This document shows, in pieces, positions 59,385-64,000 of a stretch of 64,000 nucleotides of DNA (positions are counted from its first letter, which is position 1; each line of letters begins with the position of its first letter). The position numbers and the translations under genes are program-made. This stretch comes from UBA4416 sp020846025 (lineage in GTDB: Bacteria; Bacteroidota; Bacteroidia; B-17B0; Aurantibacillaceae). The DNA is taken from contig CAUJDD010000117.1 in NCBI GenBank assembly GCA_963169295.1, positions 1 through 64,000 on the forward strand. The letters are read 5' to 3'. The notes beneath the pieces are model-generated. The model had not been told where the DNA came from. It searched no databases and worked only from the letters and a program-made list of their open reading frames with translations.

Positions 59385-60185
59385 ATGCACATTAACTTAC
59401 ACAAACCCTTAGCATTTTTTGATTTAGAAACTACCGGAATTAATATTGGTGTTGACAGAATTATTGAAATCTCAATTGTAAAAGTAAATATTGATAATAG
59501 TACTACTGTTTTAACCAAGCGCATTAATCCTGAAATGCCTATTCCTGTTGCTTCTTCTAAAATTCATGGAATTTATGATAAAGATGTTGCCGAATGTCCG
59601 AATTTTAAAACACTAGCACCTCAGTTAGCTGCATTTATTGATAATTGCGACCTAGCAGGTTTTAACTCTAATAAATTTGATGTGCCCATGCTAGTAGAAG
59701 AATTTTTAAGAGCGGATATTGATTTTGATTTAAGAAACAGGCGCTTAGTAGATGTGCAAAATATTTTTCATTTAATGGAGCCTAGAAATTTATCGGCAGC
59801 CTATAAATTTTATTGTGATAAAACTCTACACAACGCTCATTCGGCAGAAGCAGACACCTTAGCTACATACGAGATTTTTAAGGCTCAATTAGCACGATAT
59901 GAAAACACCGAATTGAAAGATGAGAAAGGTAAAGTATTTAAACCTGTAGTAAACGACATACAACAATTAAGTAGTCTTACAGCTCGTACCAAAAATGTGG
60001 ACTTGGCTGGAAGAATAGTTTATAATGACAAAGGTGAAGAAGTGTTTAATTTTGGAAAACATAAAGACAAACCCGTAAAAGAAGTATTTAGCAAAGAGCC
60101 TTCCTACTATAATTGGATGATGCAAGGTGATTTCCCACTTTATACTAAACGAATAATTACTCAATTAAGACTTAGTATGAAATAA
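59385..60185 (+). CDS. 3'-5' exonuclease, DnaQ-like
   Basis: The 266-residue protein has the DEDDh motifs FFDLETTGINIGVDRI (Asp and Glu), AGFNSNKFDVPMLVEEF and HNAHSAEADTLATYEIF. The last carries the catalytic His and Asp. It could proofread or trim DNA or RNA ends. The C-terminal part (FGKHKDKPVKEV...YYNWMMQGDFP) is the second domain found in many exonuclease members of the phylum. It lies four bases after ispH and is probably co-transcribed. Confidence 0.9.
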   Translation: MHINLHKPLAFFDLETTGINIGVDRIIEISIVKVNIDNSTTVLTKRINPEMPIPVASSKIHGIYDKDVAECPNFKTLAPQLAAFIDNCDLAGFNSNKFDVPMLVEEFLRADIDFDLRNRRLVDVQNIFHLMEPRNLSAAYKFYCDKTLHNAHSAEADTLATYEIFKAQLARYENTELKDEKGKVFKPVVNDIQQLSSLTARTKNVDLAGRIVYNDKGEEVFNFGKHKDKPVKEVFSKEPSYYNWMMQGDFPLYTKRIITQLRLSMK

Positions 60186-60215
60186 AGGTAACTCATAATG
60201 AGAAACAATTACTTT

Positions 60216-61670
60216 TTACATTAATGAAGCTATATTTATTTGATTGGTGATAACAGATAAATAATAATTATTTTCCGTAACACCATTTATAGATACCATT
60301 GTATAAAACACATTCTTCTTTGTTCTAGTTTGTTTAACAAAAACTGCTTTTTTGTTCTTAATAGTTTCGTAATAATCTTTTGAAATCGAGAATTCTGTAT
60401 CATAAAATTTCGCCTCTAACAGGTTCATACAATTATCACTTCTATCAATTATTAAATCAATTTGTGCACCCCTTTGTAGGTGATTTCCTTTATAAAACCA
60501 AGAAGCTTCGTTAGTTACAATACCATTAATGCCTAACTCTTTTTTTATAAGTGTAATATGTTTAAAAACAAAATTTTCGAAACTAAACCCTTGCCAAATT
60601 TTAAAGACTTGTGTAGTTGCAAACTGAACCCAATTATTTTTATTTCGTGTTGGTTCTATGAACTTATAATAAAATAAGGTAAACTCATCAATTAAGCGAT
60701 AAAGAGTATCATCTTTTTTATTACCTATGGGTGTAATTTCTTTAACAAATCCACACAGAATGAGCTCCTGTATAATTAACGAAAAACCACCGCCAGAAGC
60801 AAATTTGGTAGAAGTCAAAATTTCGTTTCGTGTTAACCCTTTGTTTTTTAAGGATAAAGCTTTCACAATTTTAATGTGATTATGGCTATTTTTAAATAAA
60901 GAGGCATACAAATTATCAAACTCGCTTTTAAATAAAGCTTGTTTAGAAAAAAACATCCTTTCAATAAATTGATCTACACTTTGCCCCTTTTCAAAATATC
61001 TTAAATAATAAGGAATACCGCCAATTACCATATATAACTTAATAATATCTACATCAACCAACCGTATCCTTTTCGCTTGTAAATATTCTTTTGTTTCTTT
61101 TATATCAAATGGTAAAAGTTGAATTTGGCAAGTTAATCGGTTGTGTAATCCTCCCTTGTTATTAATTATTTTATTAATAATCCATGAAGCTTCTGAGCCA
61201 CAAATAACTAATATTATGTCATTTCTTTTACTACAAAACTGATTCCAAAATTTATCTAATGCAGCCAAAAATCATGATTTTTGGGTTTCAAACCATGCTA
61301 TTTCATCTAAAAAGATTACCTTTTTTTGTTTCCCTTTAATACTTAGAATATATTCTTTTAAATATTGGAATGCCATTAACCATGTTTGCGGTTTTTCACG
61401 CTTTGTTTTGTTAAACTCATTAATCGATAGCCAAAAATTTTCTAACTGTTGAGTTTTATCTTTTTCATGTAGGCTACTTGCTTCAAAAACGATATGTTTT
61501 TGATAGAACTCTCGTATTAAATATGTTTTACCAATGCGTCTTCGTCCATAAACAGCTAGAAAATTTGACTCATCATCTGTAAGTAACTTAGCCATTATGT
61601 TTTTTTCTATTTGTCTTCCAACTAACTTCATGATTAATTTATTATTCGCCAAATTATATACAAAATTCAC
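60216..61670 (-). pseudogene. ATP-binding protein (AAA, DUF234-type) with in-frame stop
   Basis: Two frames in the same phase, 61272-61670 (132 residues) and 60216-61268 (351 residues), together read as one archaeal-type ATPase common in bacteria. The first has the Walker A GRRRIGKTYLIREFY and Walker B VIFLDEIAWFETQKS. The second continues FLAALDKFWNQFCSKRND after a single stop (TGA at 61272-61274), where family members usually have Gly. The C-terminal part has the DUF234 nuclease-like INEIGADFDLI-type segment (GAQIDLIIDRSDNCMNLLEAK). One base change explains the break, so it is probably a recent pseudogene. Confidence 0.85.
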
Positions 61671-61957
61671 AAATTTGGCGAAAAATAATTTTAAGGTGTA
61701 TTTAAAATTAAAAGTCGAAATTTAATTATAAATATAACCTCAACTTATCCATAGTTACATCTATCAATTAATGGACGAACTAATCCACCTGTAATATTCT
61801 CTAGAATTTCATATTACATTTTTACTTAAACAGTCGCTTAAGTAATTTGGATGAGTACATAAATTTATTACACTGCCTCTATTTTCAAAGTTTGATGATT
61901 CTTATACTAATCGTTTCTACACAATACCAAACAAATTTTCACCAAATTAAAATTAAG

Positions 61958-62803
61958 TTATTTTGTAAAAGTTGCTTCTAATTGTTCTATTCTTTTTTCA
62001 AGCAACTCTATCCGTTGTTTATCTGTTAATGTTTTTGGTTTATTTTCTTCTATTCTCCATTTGTTATAAGCAATATAAAAACCTGGTAATAACATTATAG
62101 CTACTAAAACATCCCACATTATTAAACTTTTTCTACTTAGCTGAGAACGATTTTGATGATTAATCTTTAAATATCGTGTTAAAAGAAATGTAGCTGAACC
62201 AATAAATAATGAATTAATTAAGTAAAAGTATAATCCACCAATAAAATATTTATAATCAAAATGTGCTAAGCCATAAGCCGATGTACACAATGGTGGCATA
62301 CAGGCTGTGGCAACTGCTACACCTGCAATTATTTTAGTTCCTTCTTTTTTTATGATACCTATAAAACCAACAATGCCTCCAAAAAAAGCAATAAGGATAT
62401 CAAAAATACTTGCTTTTTTAAACGATTCTAACATTTCGGTACTATTATCAAACGGATTAATTAAAAAATAAATTGTAGCTGAAATTAAACTAACTAAAGT
62501 CATTACTATCCAGTTTTTAATTCCTTTCTGTCTAAGTTTCTTATCATTAGTAGCTAAGCCAAAAGAGAAACCAACAATAGGTCCCATAAGTGGCGAAATC
62601 AGCATGGCGCCAATTACTGCCGATATAGAATTCGTTGTAAGACCAATGCATGCAATAATCATGGCAACACCAAGAATCCAAGCATTAGAACCACTCATTC
62701 TTACACCTTCAGATATTTCAGAATGAATTTCATTAAAGTCATCCTCACTTTCAATCTGAAACTTTAATCCTAAAAATCTTTTTAGAATATTAAAATTTTT
62801 CAT
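61958..62803 (-). CDS. DUF389 family membrane protein
   Basis: The 281-residue protein has about six transmembrane helices. It shows the family motifs MIIACIGLTTNSISAVIGAMLISPLMGPIVGFSFG and VAVATACMPPLC, read here in short segments. The N-terminal part is soluble and acidic (EDDFNEIHSEISEG). The last 50 residues form a Leu/Glu coiled coil. The function of DUF389 is not known to me; a transport or membrane-stability role has been suggested. It sits alone after a 287-base gap with no gene. Confidence 0.85.
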   Translation of the reverse strand: MKNFNILKRFLGLKFQIESEDDFNEIHSEISEGVRMSGSNAWILGVAMIIACIGLTTNSISAVIGAMLISPLMGPIVGFSFGLATNDKKLRQKGIKNWIVMTLVSLISATIYFLINPFDNSTEMLESFKKASIFDILIAFFGGIVGFIGIIKKEGTKIIAGVAVATACMPPLCTSAYGLAHFDYKYFIGGLYFYLINSLFIGSATFLLTRYLKINHQNRSQLSRKSLIMWDVLVAIMLLPGFYIAYNKWRIEENKPKTLTDKQRIELLEKRIEQLEATFTK

Positions 62804-62849
62804 GGATTTCTGTACTATATGTTAAGCGTGGTTTTATTAAAAATAATGA

Positions 62850-63869
62850 TTAGCTCTTAGTTATTTTGGTTTTATACTTTGGTAATAGTTTTAAAAATTC
62901 TTCAATGGTTTTTTCAAGTGAATTACTATTCCCTCTTCCGCCAGCGGCATTAATATGTCCGCCACCATTAAAATAGTGTCTTGCAAATTGATTGACATCA
63001 AATTTACCTTTGCTTCTAAAAGAAATTTTTATCTTACCGTCCAATTCACTGAAAAACGCACAAAACTTAATTCCTTTTATTGAAAACGGATAATTAACTA
63101 CCCCCTCTGTGTCGCCTTTTTGAAAATGAAATTGCTGAAGTTCGTTTGCTGTCAACGAAATATATGCGGTGTGATATTCAGAAAGCACCACCATTTTTTC
63201 TGTTAAACAGTAACCTAATAATTTCATACGACTTTCGCTATATGTATCATACACAGCCGAATGAATCTCATGTGGTTTAATACCCGTTTGTAATAAATCA
63301 GCTAATATCTGATGTGTAGAAGATGTAACACTATCAAATCTAAATGAACCCGTATCTGTCATCAAACCGGTGTAAATACAAGCAGCAATGGATTTATCTA
63401 TGAGTTTTTTACCGCCTAAACCGCAAATAAATTCGTAAACTAACTGGCAGGTTGATGAGGCTTTTACATCATGAAACATTAATGTGGCATAATTATCGGG
63501 TTGTTGATGATGATCAATTAAAACTTTTTTAGCAGAAGATTGTTTTAATAAATCGCCTAATCCTTCTAAGCGAGAGTAATTATTAAAATCTAGAGTAAAA
63601 ATCAAATCCGATTTTTGAATAATATTAGCCGATTTTTTTTGTTGATTATGATAGGTGATTACTTTTTTGTTTCCAGGTAACCATTGTAAAAACTCAGGAT
63701 AATCGTTTGGTGTAATAACTGTAGTTTTTTTACCAATTTTAGTAAGGTATAAATAAAGGGCCAACGACGAACCCATGGCATCACCATCAGGATTAAAATG
63801 AGTTACAATCACAATGTGATTTGATTTATGAATTAAAGTCTTAAATTTATTAAACGAGTCTTTTTGCAT
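62850..63869 (-). CDS. DHH-family phosphoesterase, NrnA-like
   Basis: The 339-residue cytoplasmic protein has the DHH motifs IVTHFNPDGDAMGSSLAL, LIFTLDFNNYSRLEGL and KVLIDHHQQPDNYA. A DHHA1 C-terminus has GGGHINAAGGRGN. NrnA-type enzymes degrade short oligoribonucleotides (nanoRNA) and dephosphorylate pAp. The start is at 63869, with an AT-rich promoter region to the divergent gene. Confidence 0.93.
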   Translation of the reverse strand: MQKDSFNKFKTLIHKSNHIVIVTHFNPDGDAMGSSLALYLYLTKIGKKTTVITPNDYPEFLQWLPGNKKVITYHNQQKKSANIIQKSDLIFTLDFNNYSRLEGLGDLLKQSSAKKVLIDHHQQPDNYATLMFHDVKASSTCQLVYEFICGLGGKKLIDKSIAACIYTGLMTDTGSFRFDSVTSSTHQILADLLQTGIKPHEIHSAVYDTYSESRMKLLGYCLTEKMVVLSEYHTAYISLTANELQQFHFQKGDTEGVVNYPFSIKGIKFCAFFSELDGKIKISFRSKGKFDVNQFARHYFNGGGHINAAGGRGNSNSLEKTIEEFLKLLPKYKTKITKS

Positions 63870-63935
63870 ATAACAAATGTATTGAATTTAGTGATAGTTT
63901 GGTATATTTAAACTCTTGAATTTATTAAAAGAAAC

Positions 63936-64000
63936 ATGAAGATAATTAAAAGAATTAAAAGTTTTTTTGCACATGAAAAAGCAGGTGGCATTGTTTTAAT
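63936..64000 (+). CDS. nhaA: Na+/H+ antiporter NhaA, start only
   Basis: The first 21 codons are visible before the window ends (MKIIKRIKSFFAHEKAGGIV...). The sequence FFxxExxGGIvL is the N-terminal start of NhaA antiporters. The rest is outside the window, so the call rests on this short piece. Confidence 0.6.
   Translation, partial: MKIIKRIKSFFAHEKAGGIVL

Noticed and set aside
60216..61670. TGA recoded as an amino acid, or two separate genes
   Set aside because: Other genes in the window use TGA as a stop (for example the response regulator at 37023-37025). The two halves match the two parts of a single family, so a nonsense mutation is simpler.

Overview
The window looks like Bacteroidota. 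It is AT-rich and has secreted proteins with SprB and NHL repeats ending in type IX secretion (Por/T9SS) sorting domains, a RteC-family transfer regulator, a TAnnTTTG-type promoter before the ribosomal-protein operon, and the gene order rplM-rpsI-rpsB-tsf-pyrH. I cannot name the genus from sequence alone.

Layout. (1) 1-2540 is chromosome: a TPR/SpoIIE phosphatase gene and the terminator that originally followed a tRNA gene. (2) 2541-44275 is a roughly 41.7 kb integrated element. It is bounded by a 15-bp direct repeat of the tRNA-Asp 3' end: the intact tRNA-Asp is at 44262-44335 and a 3' remnant lies at 2541-2571. A tyrosine integrase sits beside the tRNA, and GGTAAC-type putative arm sites lie inside both ends. 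(3) 44262-64000 is conserved chromosome: a LolA-like carrier, aroE, a second SpoIIE phosphatase, recJ, yebC, dsbD, ribosomal proteins L13, S9 and S2, tsf, pyrH, recF, a DUF721 gene, ispH, a DnaQ-like exonuclease, an ATPase pseudogene, a DUF389 gene, a DHH phosphoesterase and the start of nhaA.

Inside the element, from left to right, are: a five-gene cassette of small proteins, two of them with a repeated KLTKADAG peptide; a nuclease-like protein; a DUF6943-like protein; a DUF4238 plus ApeA-like HEPN pair; a structured, GC-richer non-coding tract (candidate origin of transfer or replication); a seven-gene operon with five TIR or TIR-like proteins, one nucleoside-deoxyribosyltransferase-like/TPR protein and an alpha/beta-hydrolase/TPR protein; a PLD-family protein and an S1/P1 nuclease; an ABC-3C conflict system; the mobile-element core (DnaC-like ATPase, replication-type winged helix, HTH protein, GIY-YIG protein, RteC, XRE regulator); two large T9SS proteins; a histidine kinase/LytTR regulator pair with a serine hydrolase; and several hypothetical genes before the integrase. 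No relaxase or conjugation genes are visible, so the element appears mobilisable or decayed.

How it may work together. The element combines several likely anti-phage modules with secreted surface proteins and its own signalling pair. A motif of about 24 bp (core AYGTARYWAACGGYA) occurs seven times, always upstream of and pointing toward a gene. Its targets include the TIR operon, both T9SS genes and the histidine kinase, which suggests a shared regulon, possibly of the LytTR regulator (inference). The strongest candidate for an undescribed system is the TIR/hydrolase operon at 11157-16443. It resembles Thoeris in having many TIR genes, but it carries a serine-hydrolase-like protein in place of the known ThsA effectors.
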